Assembly (NCBI RefSeq): GCF_039541915.1
Contig: NZ_BAABHD010000005.1
Location: 248,001-312,000 of the forward strand
Direction of reading: 5' to 3'
DNA length: 64,000 nt
Origin: Nibrella saemangeumensis
GTDB taxonomy: Bacteria > Bacteroidota > Bacteroidia > Cytophagales > Spirosomataceae
The translations under genes and the position numbers were made by a program. Under the pieces are notes generated by a model that had not been told where the DNA came from, did not search any database, and was given only the letters and a program-made list of their open reading frames with translations. Shown here in pieces: positions 8,270 to 17,662 of this stretch (its first letter is position 1; every line of letters begins with the position of its first letter).

Positions 8270-9478
8270 ATGGCAGAAGCATTCATCTACGATGCCGTCC
8301 GCACACCCCGGGGCCGGGGTAAAAGCGATGGCTCGCTCCACGACGTACAGCCCATTCAACTCCTGACCAGCGTCCTGCGCGAGTTGCGTGACCGCAACGA
8401 ACTGGACACTTCCCTTGTCGATGATGTCATCATGGGCTGCGTGACGCCTATCGGCGAGCAGGGGGCCGATATTGCCCGCACCGCCGTAATCGAAGCCGGC
8501 TACGCCGAGTCAGTGGCGGGTGTGCAGCTTAACCGGTTTTGCTCATCGGGTCTTGAGGCCATTAATATGGCGGCTGCTTACGTGATGTCGGGGCAGGTCG
8601 ATGCCATCATTGCCGGGGGTGTCGAATCGATGTCGCGGGTGCCGATGGGCTCCGACGGGGGTGCCTTGTTCATGAACCCGCAGATTGTGGCCCGGCACAA
8701 CATTGTTCCCCAGGGGATTTCCGCCGACCTGATTGCCACCAAGTACGGCTACAGCCGGAACGATGTCGATACCTTTGCGGCCGAATCGTACCGCCGGGCG
8801 ACCGACGCCCAGCAGGCCAACCGCTTCAGCCGCACGCTGGTGCCGGTCAAAGATGAGATAGGGATCACCATCCTCGACCGCGACGAAGGCGTTCGGCCCA
8901 GCACCACCGTCGAAAGTCTATCGAAGCTGAAGCCTTCATTTGAGATGATGGGACAGATGGGCCTCGATGCCCTGGCCCTGCTGAAATACGCCGAGTACGA
9001 TAAGATCAATCATGTTCACCATGCCGGCAACTCGTCGCAGATCGTCGATGGGGCCGCCGGCCTGCTCGTCGGCAGCCGTGAATTTGGGGAAAAGGCAGGG
9101 CTGAAGCCCCGCGCCAGCATTAAAGCCTTTGCCATTGTCGGCTCGGAGCCTACTATTATGCTGACAGGGCCGCTGCCGGCTACTGAAAAGGTCTTGAAGA
9201 AAGCCGGCATGAGCATCAGCGATATCGACCTGTTTGAGGTCAATGAAGCCTTCGCGGTGGTGCCGCTGCTGTTTATGGACAAGTTTGGCGTTGACCACGG
9301 CAAGGTAAACGTCAACGGCGGGGCCATTGCGCTGGGCCACCCACTGGGCGCTACCGGGGCCATTATCTCCGCTACCCTGCTCGATGAACTGGAGCGTTCT
9401 GACAAACAACTTGGCCTCTCCACCCTCTGCATCGGCGGAGGTATGGGTATTGCAACTATTTTCGAACGAATGAACTAA
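8270..9478 (+). CDS. fadA: Acetyl-CoA C-acyltransferase (3-ketoacyl-CoA thiolase)
   Basis: The 402-residue thiolase carries the nucleophilic Cys91 in NRFCSSGLEAIN, His357 in GGAIALGHPLGATGA and the second Cys387 in LCIGGGMG. It cleaves 3-ketoacyl-CoA with CoA to acetyl-CoA in the last step of fatty-acid beta-oxidation. The start at ATG 8270 (MAEAFIYDAVRTPRGRGK) is preferred over an upstream TTG because it fits thiolase N-termini. It sits 4 bases ahead of the multifunctional subunit gene, an order (A before B) that is common outside enterobacteria. Confidence 0.93.
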   Translation: MAEAFIYDAVRTPRGRGKSDGSLHDVQPIQLLTSVLRELRDRNELDTSLVDDVIMGCVTPIGEQGADIARTAVIEAGYAESVAGVQLNRFCSSGLEAINMAAAYVMSGQVDAIIAGGVESMSRVPMGSDGGALFMNPQIVARHNIVPQGISADLIATKYGYSRNDVDTFAAESYRRATDAQQANRFSRTLVPVKDEIGITILDRDEGVRPSTTVESLSKLKPSFEMMGQMGLDALALLKYAEYDKINHVHHAGNSSQIVDGAAGLLVGSREFGEKAGLKPRASIKAFAIVGSEPTIMLTGPLPATEKVLKKAGMSISDIDLFEVNEAFAVVPLLFMDKFGVDHGKVNVNGGAIALGHPLGATGAIISATLLDELERSDKQLGLSTLCIGGGMGIATIFERMN

Positions 9479-9482
9479 CGCC

Positions 9483-11654
9483 ATGGCTGCTATTAACTAC
9501 GCCGTTGACCAAAGCGTTGCCATTATAAGCTGGAATATGACCAGCGCCCCGATGAATGTGCTGAATGACGAGTCCATTCCCGAGTTTGAAGCAGCGCTGA
9601 AACGGGCTTATGCTGATTCGGAAGTAAAGGGCATTATCGTTACCTCCGACAAAAACGAATTTGTAGCCGGAGCCGACCTGAAGATGATTCTGCGGAACAA
9701 CGACAAAGACCCAGCGGAGATGCTGAAGGTATCGGCGGAACTGAACCGCATCTTCCGCGCGATGGAAACCTCCGGTAAACCCGCCGTGGCGGCCATCAAC
9801 GGCACCGCGTTGGGTGGTGGTTTCGAAATCTGTCTGGCCTGCCACTACCGCATAGCCCTCGATACCCCCAAAACTCAGATCGGCCTGCCCGAAGTCACCA
9901 TAGGGCTGCTGCCCGGTGGGGGCGGAACCCAGCGGCTACCCCGCATGCTGGGTATGGAGATGGCCCTGCCGCTGTTGGTAGAAGGCAAGCGGCTGAACCC
10001 CAAAGAAGCTTTGCAGGCAGGCCTTGTCAATGACCTGGCCGCCAGTCGGGAGGAGCTTCTGGAAAAAGCAAAAGCCTGGATAGCGGCCAACCCGTCGCCC
10101 TTGCAGCCGTGGGATGAGCGCGATCGCAAAACGGGGCAGATCGTCGGCAAAGACAACTTTAAAGTGCCCGGTGGAGCCGTGCAAAGCCCGATGGGGGTGC
10201 GGGTATTTAGTGGCGGTACAGCGATGCTGATGGACAAAACCCGTGGCAACTACCCCGCTCCGCTGGCCATTATGTCGTGCGTGTACGAAGGGCTACAGGT
10301 AAATATTGACCGGGCCCTGACGATCGAGGGCCGGTATTTTGTAAAAGTAGCTACCTCAAACGTAGCGAAGAACCTCATCCAGACTATGTTTCTGGGCATG
10401 AATGAGGCCAATAAGGGCGCTGGTCGGCCCAAGAACATACCGCCGACGGAGGTAAAAAAAGTGGGCATCCTGGGGGCTGGTATGATGGGCTCCGGCATCG
10501 CCTATGTCTCGGCGCTGGCCGGGCTTCAGGTGGTATTGAAGGATGTATCTGCCGCTGCCGCCGAGAAGGGTAAAGACTACTCCCGCAACCTGCTCAAAAA
10601 AGGTGTTGAACGCGGTAAAGTTGACCCGCTGAAGGTGGATGGTATACTGAACCTGATCCATGCTACCGATCGGGCAGAAGACCTCCGGGGCTGCGACCTC
10701 ATCATTGAAGCCGTGTTTGAGAGCCGCGACCTGAAAGCACAGGTGACAAAAGGAGCCGAGCCGATGCTCGCCGAAAACGGCGTTTTTGCCTCCAACACCT
10801 CTACCCTGCCAATTACCGGACTGGCCCAGGCCTCGGCCAACCCCGAGAACTTCATCGGTCTGCACTTCTTCTCTCCGGTTGATAAGATGCAGCTGGTGGA
10901 GATCATCATGGGCAGGCAGACCTCCGACTACGCCCTGGCCCTTTGCATGGATTATGTGAAGAAGATCCGGAAAACGCCTATTGTCGTCAACGATTCACGG
11001 GGCTTCTATACCTCCCGGGTATTTGGCACGTACACCGCCGAAGGCATGGAACTGCTGAAAGATGGCGTCAATCCGGTGCTGATCGAAAACGCCGGTAAAG
11101 ATGCTGGGATGCCGGTGGGGCCGCTGGCGGTTACGGACGAGGTAGCGCTCGACCTGGTGTATAAAATCTCCGGTCAGGCAGTTCACGATGGCGTGCTTCA
11201 GGAGACTGATACCAGCTACCGGATTGGTAAAACGTTTGTTGACCTGGGGCGGCTGGGCAAGAAAGCCAAAGCGGGTTTTTATGAGTATCCCGAAGACGGC
11301 AAAAAGTACCTGTGGCTTGGCCTAAGCGACCTGTTCCCGGTCAGTGAGCAGCAGCCAGCCATTGAGGAAGTCAAAAAACGACTGTTGTACCGGCAGGCGA
11401 TCGAAACCGTCCGCTGTTTCGAGGAGGGCGTTATCCGCACTAAACTTGATGCCGATTTAGGCTCTGTTCTGGGCTGGGGATTCCCGCCTTACACCGGCGG
11501 CACGTTATCGTTCGTGGAGTTTGTAGGTACAGACAATTTTGTCAGGGAATGCGACCGGCTGGCCGATACCTACGGCGAACGCTTCCGGCCCACGGATAGG
11601 CTAAGACAACTGGCTGACCATGGAGAAAACTTCCACGAAATGAAGCGGGCCTAG
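9483..11654 (+). CDS. fadB: Fatty-acid oxidation multifunctional protein: enoyl-CoA hydratase / 3-hydroxyacyl-CoA dehydrogenase
   Basis: The 723-residue protein has an N-terminal crotonase domain with NEFVAGADLKMI and the catalytic glutamates Glu115 (GGGFE) and Glu137 (LPEVT). The NAD-binding dehydrogenase domain begins near 325 (VGILGAGMMGSGIA), and the C-terminal 3HCDH domains run to the end (GWGFPPYTGGTLSFV). It hydrates 2-enoyl-CoA and oxidises the product with NAD, handing it to the thiolase encoded 4 bases upstream. It is of FadB/FadJ size (FadJ about 714, FadB 729). Confidence 0.93.
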   Translation: MAAINYAVDQSVAIISWNMTSAPMNVLNDESIPEFEAALKRAYADSEVKGIIVTSDKNEFVAGADLKMILRNNDKDPAEMLKVSAELNRIFRAMETSGKPAVAAINGTALGGGFEICLACHYRIALDTPKTQIGLPEVTIGLLPGGGGTQRLPRMLGMEMALPLLVEGKRLNPKEALQAGLVNDLAASREELLEKAKAWIAANPSPLQPWDERDRKTGQIVGKDNFKVPGGAVQSPMGVRVFSGGTAMLMDKTRGNYPAPLAIMSCVYEGLQVNIDRALTIEGRYFVKVATSNVAKNLIQTMFLGMNEANKGAGRPKNIPPTEVKKVGILGAGMMGSGIAYVSALAGLQVVLKDVSAAAAEKGKDYSRNLLKKGVERGKVDPLKVDGILNLIHATDRAEDLRGCDLIIEAVFESRDLKAQVTKGAEPMLAENGVFASNTSTLPITGLAQASANPENFIGLHFFSPVDKMQLVEIIMGRQTSDYALALCMDYVKKIRKTPIVVNDSRGFYTSRVFGTYTAEGMELLKDGVNPVLIENAGKDAGMPVGPLAVTDEVALDLVYKISGQAVHDGVLQETDTSYRIGKTFVDLGRLGKKAKAGFYEYPEDGKKYLWLGLSDLFPVSEQQPAIEEVKKRLLYRQAIETVRCFEEGVIRTKLDADLGSVLGWGFPPYTGGTLSFVEFVGTDNFVRECDRLADTYGERFRPTDRLRQLADHGENFHEMKRA

Positions 11655-11748
11655 GTTTCTGTAGAAGGTCGTCAGTAAAAGAGGTCTCCTATTGCCTTAT
11701 TCTTCTGAATACCTTATATCCTGATTTCCTGGTTAGTCCCTGAACCGT

Positions 11749-13233
11749 ATGAAGCGTATCTCCTTTTTCATTCTCTCTGTCTTAGCGGTTGTTACCCTGT
11801 TGGCCCTCGGAGCGTTTCTGTCCATCCGTAAACCGGCCGCGAAACGGCCGCCCAACATTGTCCTGATATTTATGGACGATATGGGCTACGGCGACCTGAA
11901 CTCGTACGGTGCCTATGGCTATAATACGCCAAACCTCGACCGGCTGGCGATGGAGGGTATGCGGTTTACGCACTTCTACGCGGCTCAGGCGGTATGCAGT
12001 GCCTCGCGGGCCGCGTTGCTAACGGGATGTTATCCTAACCGCGTCGGTATAGCCGGTGCCTTGATGCCCTGGGCTAAAACGGGCCTTCATTCGGAAGAGA
12101 CCACCATAGCCGAACTGCTCAGGCAGAAGAACTACACCACCGGGATTTTCGGAAAATGGCATTTGGGCCACCAACGCGAGTTCCTGCCGCTGCAGCACGG
12201 CTTTGATGAATACTTCGGCCTCCCCTACTCCAACGATATGTGGCCGGTTTATTATGATGGTAAACCGCACGACCCGGTCCGGCACCCTAACCGCGCCCAA
12301 TATCCGGTGCTGCCCCTGATCGACGGAAACGATAAAGTAGACGAAGTAACGTCGCTGGAGGCTCAGGCCCTGCTAACCGCCCGCTATACCGAACGAGCCG
12401 TTCAGTTTATCCAGAAGAACCGTAACCAGCCGTTTTTTCTGTATCTGCCCCACAGTATGCCGCACGTACCGATTGCCGCATCCAAACGGTTTCGGGGAAA
12501 AAGCCCGATCGGGTTATATGGAGATGTAATGGAGGAAATTGACTGGTCGGTGGGCGAGGTGCTTAATGCCCTGAAGAAAAACAGGCTTGACGAGAACACC
12601 CTTGTTATCTTTACCAGCGACAACGGCCCCTGGCTCAATTTTGGCAATCATGCCGGCTCGTCGGGTGGGCTGCGGCAGGGAAAAGGCTCCAGTTGGGAGG
12701 GTGGTCAGCGGGTCCCGTGTATTGTTCGTTGGCCGGGGGTGGTACCAGGCGGTACCGTCTGCCACAAAATGGCTGCTACGATTGACATCTACACTACCCT
12801 GGCCGCTATTACTGGTGCTGCGTTACCCAATACCCGTAAAATTGACGGTGTCAATATACTGCCTCTGCTGAAAGGCGAGCCGGGCGCTAACCCACGTACG
12901 CATTTCTTTTACTACTACAACCGAAATGACCTGGAAGCTGTACGGAAAGACCACTGGAAACTGATGCTACCCCACAAAGGCCGCACCTATATGCCGCTGC
13001 CGGGCAATGACGGCTTCCCGGGTGCAACGCCGAATGACACCGTTCACCTCGCCTTATACGACCTGCGCCGTGACCCGGCTGAAACGTACGATACAAAAGA
13101 ACAACACCCGGATATTGTAAAACAGTTACTCGAACTGGCCGAAACAGCCCGGCAGGATTTAGGCGATGCCCTGACAAAGCGTGATGGGGCGAACGTCCGC
13201 AAAGCCGGTTCCCTTGATATTAGCAGCAAGTAG
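11749..13233 (+). CDS. Sulfatase (type I, formylglycine-dependent), envelope-anchored or secreted
   Basis: The 494-residue protein has an N-terminal hydrophobic segment (residues 5-25), which is a signal anchor or signal peptide. The alkaline-phosphatase fold follows with metal aspartates in FMDDMGYGDL (43-44). The sulfatase signature CSASRAALLTG has Cys83 as the residue that must be converted to formylglycine. GKWHLG and SDNGPW supply further active-site residues. It removes sulfate esters, likely from polysaccharides. No maturase (FGE or anSME) gene is in the window. The lipoprotein gene starts 6 bases later, so they share a transcript. Confidence 0.9.
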   Translation: MKRISFFILSVLAVVTLLALGAFLSIRKPAAKRPPNIVLIFMDDMGYGDLNSYGAYGYNTPNLDRLAMEGMRFTHFYAAQAVCSASRAALLTGCYPNRVGIAGALMPWAKTGLHSEETTIAELLRQKNYTTGIFGKWHLGHQREFLPLQHGFDEYFGLPYSNDMWPVYYDGKPHDPVRHPNRAQYPVLPLIDGNDKVDEVTSLEAQALLTARYTERAVQFIQKNRNQPFFLYLPHSMPHVPIAASKRFRGKSPIGLYGDVMEEIDWSVGEVLNALKKNRLDENTLVIFTSDNGPWLNFGNHAGSSGGLRQGKGSSWEGGQRVPCIVRWPGVVPGGTVCHKMAATIDIYTTLAAITGAALPNTRKIDGVNILPLLKGEPGANPRTHFFYYYNRNDLEAVRKDHWKLMLPHKGRTYMPLPGNDGFPGATPNDTVHLALYDLRRDPAETYDTKEQHPDIVKQLLELAETARQDLGDALTKRDGANVRKAGSLDISSK

Positions 13234-13239
13234 CCTGAT

Positions 13240-13974
13240 ATGATAAAAACCACTCGTAACTTTTTTGCTTTTGCTGTTTCAGTGCTGGGCTTTCTAGCCT
13301 GTAGTACTCAGCCTGACCCTCAGAAAATAATTGATCAGGCTATTGATGCCCACGGCGGTAAGCGCTACGAGGATTTTAAAGCAGCTTTCGACTTCCGGCA
13401 ATACCACATCCGGCTGGAGCACCAAAACGGCCGGTTCCGGTACCAGCGTAGCTATGCTGACTCCGCCGGCCGGAGCGTTCAGGAAACGCTCTCAAACGAA
13501 GGCCTGCAGCGCCTGGTGAATGGACAGCCGCAGACCCTGGACTCCGTTCAGCACAAGCGGTATTACGAAGCGGTGAACTCCGTAGCCTATTTTGTGCTGC
13601 TGCCTTATAAACTGAACGATCCGGCGGTAATAAAGAAATACGCCGGCGAAAGCATTGTTGACGGTCAGCCTTACCATAAGATCCAGGTGTCGTTCAGGAA
13701 AGAAGGCGGAGGGCTAGATTACGAAGATGTTTTCTTCTACTGGATACATCAGAAAAACAACACCCTGGATTACCTCGCCTACAGTGAGGGAGGTCCCAGG
13801 TTTCGGAAGACGATCAAAGCCAGTGAGGTTGGCGGTATCCGGTTTCAGGACTACGCCAACTACAAAGGAGACAAAAATGATACCACCTCGGTGGGCAGCT
13901 ACGATGAAAAATACCAGCGTGGCGAACTCGAACTGCTGTCGCGCATTGAGCAGCAGAACATCCGGGTCGAATAG
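13240..13974 (+). CDS. Lipoprotein of the DUF6503-like type
   Basis: The 244-residue protein has a lipoprotein signal peptide (FAVSVLGFLAC, lipid Cys near 21). The mature part starts with DPQKIIDQAIDAHGGKRYED and is otherwise beta-rich, resembling Bacteroidota DUF6503 lipoproteins. These are thought to be periplasmic or outer-membrane proteins with a LolA/LppX-like half-barrel; that is inference. Its function is unknown. It is directly downstream of the sulfatase (6-base gap). Confidence 0.75.
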   Translation: MIKTTRNFFAFAVSVLGFLACSTQPDPQKIIDQAIDAHGGKRYEDFKAAFDFRQYHIRLEHQNGRFRYQRSYADSAGRSVQETLSNEGLQRLVNGQPQTLDSVQHKRYYEAVNSVAYFVLLPYKLNDPAVIKKYAGESIVDGQPYHKIQVSFRKEGGGLDYEDVFFYWIHQKNNTLDYLAYSEGGPRFRKTIKASEVGGIRFQDYANYKGDKNDTTSVGSYDEKYQRGELELLSRIEQQNIRVE

Positions 13975-14024
13975 CACTTGTTAGGCAGAAAGCTTACTTT
14001 CGCAAAGACATTCTCAATCATCGC

Positions 14025-15542
14025 ATGAACAAACACCGCTCGCTCCTCTATCTGGCCATACTGGCTACCACCAGCGGAGCTTTTGCCCAGTCGAAAACCA
14101 CATCATCAGTCGCTAAATTACCCGAAGCCAACATAGCCCGCACCAGCGTAGAAGCGCATATTCGTTTTCTGGCTTCCGATGAACTTCGGGGGCGCCGGAC
14201 CGGAGAACCGGGCAACATGGTGGCCGCCCGCTACATTGCCGAACAGTTTCGGTTGCTGGGCCTTAAACCAGCGCCGAACCAGACCGATTTTTACCAGAAC
14301 GTACCTTTACAGGTTGTTAAGCCGGCCAGTTCAGGCTCGTTAACGCTGGGCGGTACTCCCCTCGAATTCAGGAAGCAATTTCTGGTTATAGCCGGCCCAC
14401 CGGTAGACCTGAACACAGAAACGGCTTATATCGGTTATGGCCTTACCGACGGAGCCGATGGGTATAATGGTCGCGACGTTAAAGGCAAAATTGTGGTAGC
14501 CCAGGTTGGCTCATCCGATGGCGGAACCGGCAGTGGTATGCTGACCGCTTCGCAGCAGAAACGCCGGCTCGCGGCCGAGAAAGGAGCGGTAGCCTTGATC
14601 GAACTATACACCAGCGGTACAATGCCCTGGGCCTATGTGACCCAGATGCTGAACAGCGAGCAACTCTCCCTGGCAGCAGGAGGTACCCAAACATCATCCC
14701 TGCCTACGATCTGGGTCGATAACGCCAAAAACCAGCTGGGTTCCTTAAAAGAAGCAGGGCAGAAAGTGAGCCTGCAAACGTCGGGCCGGCCCTTGACTCC
14801 TGTTAATTCCGTGAATGTCGCCGGCATAATCGAAGGCACTGATCCCAAACTTAAAAATGAATACGTCATGCTGTCGGCCCATTTCGACCACGTTGGCGTG
14901 GCAAAGCCAGGCAGCCCCGGTTACAGTGAGTCCGATAGCATTTTCAACGGTACGCGTGACAACGCCATGGGCGTGGCCGGATTACTCGCAGCGGCCAAAG
15001 CCTTTAGCGAACAGCCACCCAAACGCTCGATCATTATTGTGGCGCTGACGGGTGAGGAGGTAGGTTTATTAGGAAGCCGCTACTACGCCGAACACCCGCT
15101 GGTACCGCTGAACCAAACTATTTTTAACCTGAACATCGACAATGCCGGCTACAACGACACCTCCATTGTATCGGTAATTGGCTTAGACCGCACCGGTGCC
15201 AAAGCCGATATTGAAGCTGGGGCCAAAGCGTTTGGCCTTAGCGTAGTAGGTGATCCGGCTCCGGAGCAAGGATTATTCGACCGGTCGGATAACGTCAATT
15301 TTGCGATCAAAGGGGTACCGGCCCCGACGTTCTCGGCCGGCTTCCGGACGTTCAACGAAGAGCTGATGAAGTATTATCACCGGGTAGCCGATAACCCGGA
15401 TTCTATAGATTTTAATTACCTGCTGAAATTCTGCCAGGCTTATACCCATGCCGCCCGACTGATTGCGGATCGGCCAACCCGTCCCAAATGGGCCGCCGGT
15501 GATAAGTATGAACCAGCGGCTAAAGTGCTTTATGGTTTATAG
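14025..15542 (+). CDS. Secreted M28-family zinc aminopeptidase with PA domain
   Basis: The 505-residue protein has a cleavable signal peptide (residues 1-21, ending GAFAQ). A protease-associated region lies at roughly 130-280. The M28 zinc ligands follow in order: His in SAHFDHVG, Asp in GTRDNAMGV, Glu-Glu in LTGEEVGLLG, Asp in NLNIDNAGY and a late His in KYYHRVADNPDSI. It removes N-terminal residues from peptides in the periplasm or outside. The gap from the lipoprotein gene is 50 bases. Confidence 0.9.
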   Translation: MNKHRSLLYLAILATTSGAFAQSKTTSSVAKLPEANIARTSVEAHIRFLASDELRGRRTGEPGNMVAARYIAEQFRLLGLKPAPNQTDFYQNVPLQVVKPASSGSLTLGGTPLEFRKQFLVIAGPPVDLNTETAYIGYGLTDGADGYNGRDVKGKIVVAQVGSSDGGTGSGMLTASQQKRRLAAEKGAVALIELYTSGTMPWAYVTQMLNSEQLSLAAGGTQTSSLPTIWVDNAKNQLGSLKEAGQKVSLQTSGRPLTPVNSVNVAGIIEGTDPKLKNEYVMLSAHFDHVGVAKPGSPGYSESDSIFNGTRDNAMGVAGLLAAAKAFSEQPPKRSIIIVALTGEEVGLLGSRYYAEHPLVPLNQTIFNLNIDNAGYNDTSIVSVIGLDRTGAKADIEAGAKAFGLSVVGDPAPEQGLFDRSDNVNFAIKGVPAPTFSAGFRTFNEELMKYYHRVADNPDSIDFNYLLKFCQAYTHAARLIADRPTRPKWAAGDKYEPAAKVLYGL

Positions 15543-15576
15543 GTTTCAGGCTCCAGGCTGAGTCCAAACCTGAAAC
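15543..15576. repeat. GTTTCAGG/CCTGAAAC hairpin just after the M28 stop codon
   Basis: An 8-bp perfect stem (15543-15550 with 15569-15576) around an 18-nt loop begins on the base after the stop codon. It resembles the 4467-4535 element and may terminate transcription, though no T-run follows. Confidence 0.45.
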
Positions 15577-15629
15577 AAGCAAACTATTCTAAGACTAGTT
15601 ACGTTTGTAAAGTAGAAACGAATAATATC

Positions 15630-15863
15630 ATGCTGATCAAGTATTTATTCATCGCCTTCCTGATCATTGTGTTTGTGCCGCCGGTGCGTCGGTTTGTGTT
15701 TTACCTGCTGGTCGGTCGCCAGTTGGTGAAGGAACAGAAAAAGCAGACGACCCGCTCCCGTCCAGGCCAGGAGGGAAAGACTCGTGTGGACAATGTGCCC
15801 CCCAACCCCAATGATTCCAAAATTCAGGGCGGTGAGTATGTTGATTACGAAGAAGTGAAATAA
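15630..15863 (+). CDS. Small membrane protein, DUF4834 family
   Basis: The 77-residue protein has one N-terminal membrane helix (LIKYLFIAFLIIVFVPPVRR) and a charged, probably disordered tail ending GGEYVDYEEVK. That ending is typical of the Bacteroidota DUF4834 family. Function unknown. A strong bidirectional terminator follows. Confidence 0.8.
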   Translation: MLIKYLFIAFLIIVFVPPVRRFVFYLLVGRQLVKEQKKQTTRSRPGQEGKTRVDNVPPNPNDSKIQGGEYVDYEEVK

Positions 15864-15877
15864 CCAGACGGTATATA

Positions 15878-15910
15878 GCAAAAGGGACGGCCGAAAGCTG
15901 TCCCTTTTGC
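15878..15910. terminator. Bidirectional terminator between DUF4834 and a convergent lipoprotein gene
   Basis: GCAAAAGGGAC (15878-15888) pairs perfectly with GTCCCTTTTGC (15900-15910). A/T tracts inside both arms allow termination in either direction. Confidence 0.85.
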
Positions 15911-15917
15911 GTTTGGG

Positions 15918-16313
15918 TTATTCTGTTTCCGGTCGGTATTTGACAGCTACGCCTTCCAGAACGTAGCCGTTTGTAGTAGCAGAAGTGTAATATTTGTAAC
16001 GAACATTCACCAGCGCATCGGCTCCCAGCCGCTTGGCCTGGAGCGACAAACGGGCCAGCAGCAACTCCTTCTCCTGCATATTTTTACCCCGTTGCACCAT
16101 CCGTCCGTCTTTGGTTCGCTGCACAGGGTTAAGCGGAGTTTCCTCCTTCATCTCCAGCGCCTGGATTTCGGTAAAAGGCCGGTCGGGACGCTCGTTTTCG
16201 TAAAAAATATCAATTGGATAACGCGGGTGCGTAGAGATCGGAATAACGGGCCGAAAACACCCGGTCAATCCAATCAGTAGACCCATAACGACAAGTAGCT
16301 GTTTACTTCTCAT
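15918..16313 (-). CDS. Small lipoprotein of unknown function
   Basis: The 131-residue protein begins MRSKQLLVVMGLLIGLTGC, with lipid Cys19. The mature part is charged; LGADALVNVRYKYY and GYVLEGVAVKY near the C-terminus recall YbjQ/heavy-metal-binding-like small domains, but the match is too weak to name. Its start overlaps the purN stop (ATGA, 16310-16313), so the two are translationally coupled. It ends at a bidirectional terminator. Confidence 0.8.
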   Translation of the reverse strand: MRSKQLLVVMGLLIGLTGCFRPVIPISTHPRYPIDIFYENERPDRPFTEIQALEMKEETPLNPVQRTKDGRMVQRGKNMQEKELLLARLSLQAKRLGADALVNVRYKYYTSATTNGYVLEGVAVKYRPETE

Positions 16314-16903
16314 AGTTCATATTGTAAGTCTAACCGCTGCAGCACCTCATCAACCACTCGTGGGTAATGCCGGTGTTCGAGCACCTGCACCTTCCGGGCT
16401 ACTGCCTCGGCATCATCCGTCGGCTCGACCGGACACGTGGCCTGAAAAATTACCTGGCCTTCATCGTACTGCTCATTCACAAAATGAATGGTGATACCTG
16501 ACTCCGTCTCCCCGGCCCCCACTACAGCTTCGTGTACAAAATGCCCGTACATACCCTTGCCACCAAACTTCGGCAGCAGCGCAGGGTGAATATTGACAAT
16601 CCGGTTCGGAAACGCCTGCACCAGCGGGACCGGCATCAGCCACATAAAGCCGGCCAGCACAATCAGGTCGACTCCCTGTTTCTGCAACAGGCTGGTGACC
16701 TGATCGGTTTGATAAAAACCCGTTCGGTCAAACAGCAGCACCGGTATATGATACCGCCTGGCCCGCTCAATGACGCCCGCTTTGGGGTTATTCGACAGAA
16801 TCAACGAGATCTCCACATCGGAGCGGTCGGCAAAGTACTCCGCTATTTTCTCGACATTGGAGCCGGAGCCGGAGGCAAAAATGACAATCGAACGTTTACG
16901 CAC
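16310..16903 (-). CDS. purN: Phosphoribosylglycinamide formyltransferase
   Basis: The 197-residue protein contains FASGSGSNVEKI at the N-terminus for phosphate binding. The folate-transformylase catalytic set is Asn104, His106 (VNIHPALLPKF) and Asp147 (YDEGQVI). It transfers formyl from 10-formyltetrahydrofolate to GAR in purine synthesis. The start is a GTG at 16901-16903 directly before RKRSIVIFASGSGSN. It is divergent from the ABC ATPase gene and coupled to the lipoprotein gene downstream. Confidence 0.93.
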   Translation of the reverse strand: MRKRSIVIFASGSGSNVEKIAEYFADRSDVEISLILSNNPKAGVIERARRYHIPVLLFDRTGFYQTDQVTSLLQKQGVDLIVLAGFMWLMPVPLVQAFPNRIVNIHPALLPKFGGKGMYGHFVHEAVVGAGETESGITIHFVNEQYDEGQVIFQATCPVEPTDDAEAVARKVQVLEHRHYPRVVDEVLQRLDLQYEL

Positions 16904-16964
16904 AACTTAACGGCTAGGTTGGGGCCGGATACTCGACCGCTGCCGCGAAATTACGACTTTTACT

Positions 16965-16972
16965 TATTTTTG
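16965..16972 (+). promoter_or_regulatory. Probable -7 box of the ABC ATPase gene
   Basis: TATTTTTG matches TAnnTTTG and lies 36 bases before the ATG at 17009. No good -33 element is visible 19-20 nt upstream, so this is a partial match. Confidence 0.4.
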
Positions 16973-17008
16973 CCGGAACGTCGCCGACGATGTGCTAACT
17001 CTGCCTCT

Positions 17009-17635
17009 ATGCTGACCACCCAACAGCTGACATTTTCGTATACACCCACCAAACGATTTGCGTTTCCGGACATTCACTGCAACGACCGCGAAGCGTTACT
17101 GATCCTGGGCCGGTCGGGAACGGGCAAAACCACCCTGCTCCACCTGCTGGCACTCCTGCTGAAGCCCGAGAGTGGGTCTGTTATCATCAACAATACCGAC
17201 CTGACCCGGCTCAACCCCGCCGAAACAGCCGCGTTCCGGGCTGCCCACGTGGGCATTGTCTACCAGAAGCCACACTTTGTCAGCTCCCTATCGGTTACGG
17301 ATAACCTGCTGCTGGCCAATTACCTTGCCAACAAGCCACAGGACCGGGAGCGGGCCAGACAACTGGCCCAGCAACTGGGATTCGCCGATCACCTTGGCAA
17401 TAAAACGACGCAGATCAGCCAGGGTGAACAGCAGCGCGTGTCTATTGCACGGGCCGTTATGAATCATCCGGGCGTTATTCTCGCCGACGAACCTACGTCC
17501 AACCTCGACGACGAGAACTGCAACCGCGTAGTGGAATTACTGCGAAAACAGTCCGAGCAAATTGGTGCCAGCCTGATCGTGGTGACGCACGACCAGCGCC
17601 TGAAAGACATTTTTACCAACCGCGTGCAATTGTAA
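17009..17635 (+). CDS. ABC transporter ATP-binding protein, LolD/MacB-like
   Basis: The 208-residue ATPase has Walker A GRSGTGKT at 34-41, signature ISQGEQQRVSIARA and Walker B VILADEPTSNLD. A short size and YQKPHFV in the Q-loop region suit the LolD/FtsE/MacB group. The frame is open far upstream, but that part is antisense to purN; ATG 17009 puts the ATPase core at the right place. No permease gene is adjacent, so the partner must be encoded elsewhere. Four genes on this strand follow one another closely up to 19295. Confidence 0.88.
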   Translation: MLTTQQLTFSYTPTKRFAFPDIHCNDREALLILGRSGTGKTTLLHLLALLLKPESGSVIINNTDLTRLNPAETAAFRAAHVGIVYQKPHFVSSLSVTDNLLLANYLANKPQDRERARQLAQQLGFADHLGNKTTQISQGEQQRVSIARAVMNHPGVILADEPTSNLDDENCNRVVELLRKQSEQIGASLIVVTHDQRLKDIFTNRVQL

Positions 17636-17662
17636 ACTCCTTTTTCCTGTCCTTATACCGGT

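Noticed and set aside
16532..17008. Open extension upstream of the LolD-like ATPase
   Set aside because: It is antisense to purN and would give an unrelated 159-residue N-terminus; the ATG at 17009 fits the family.
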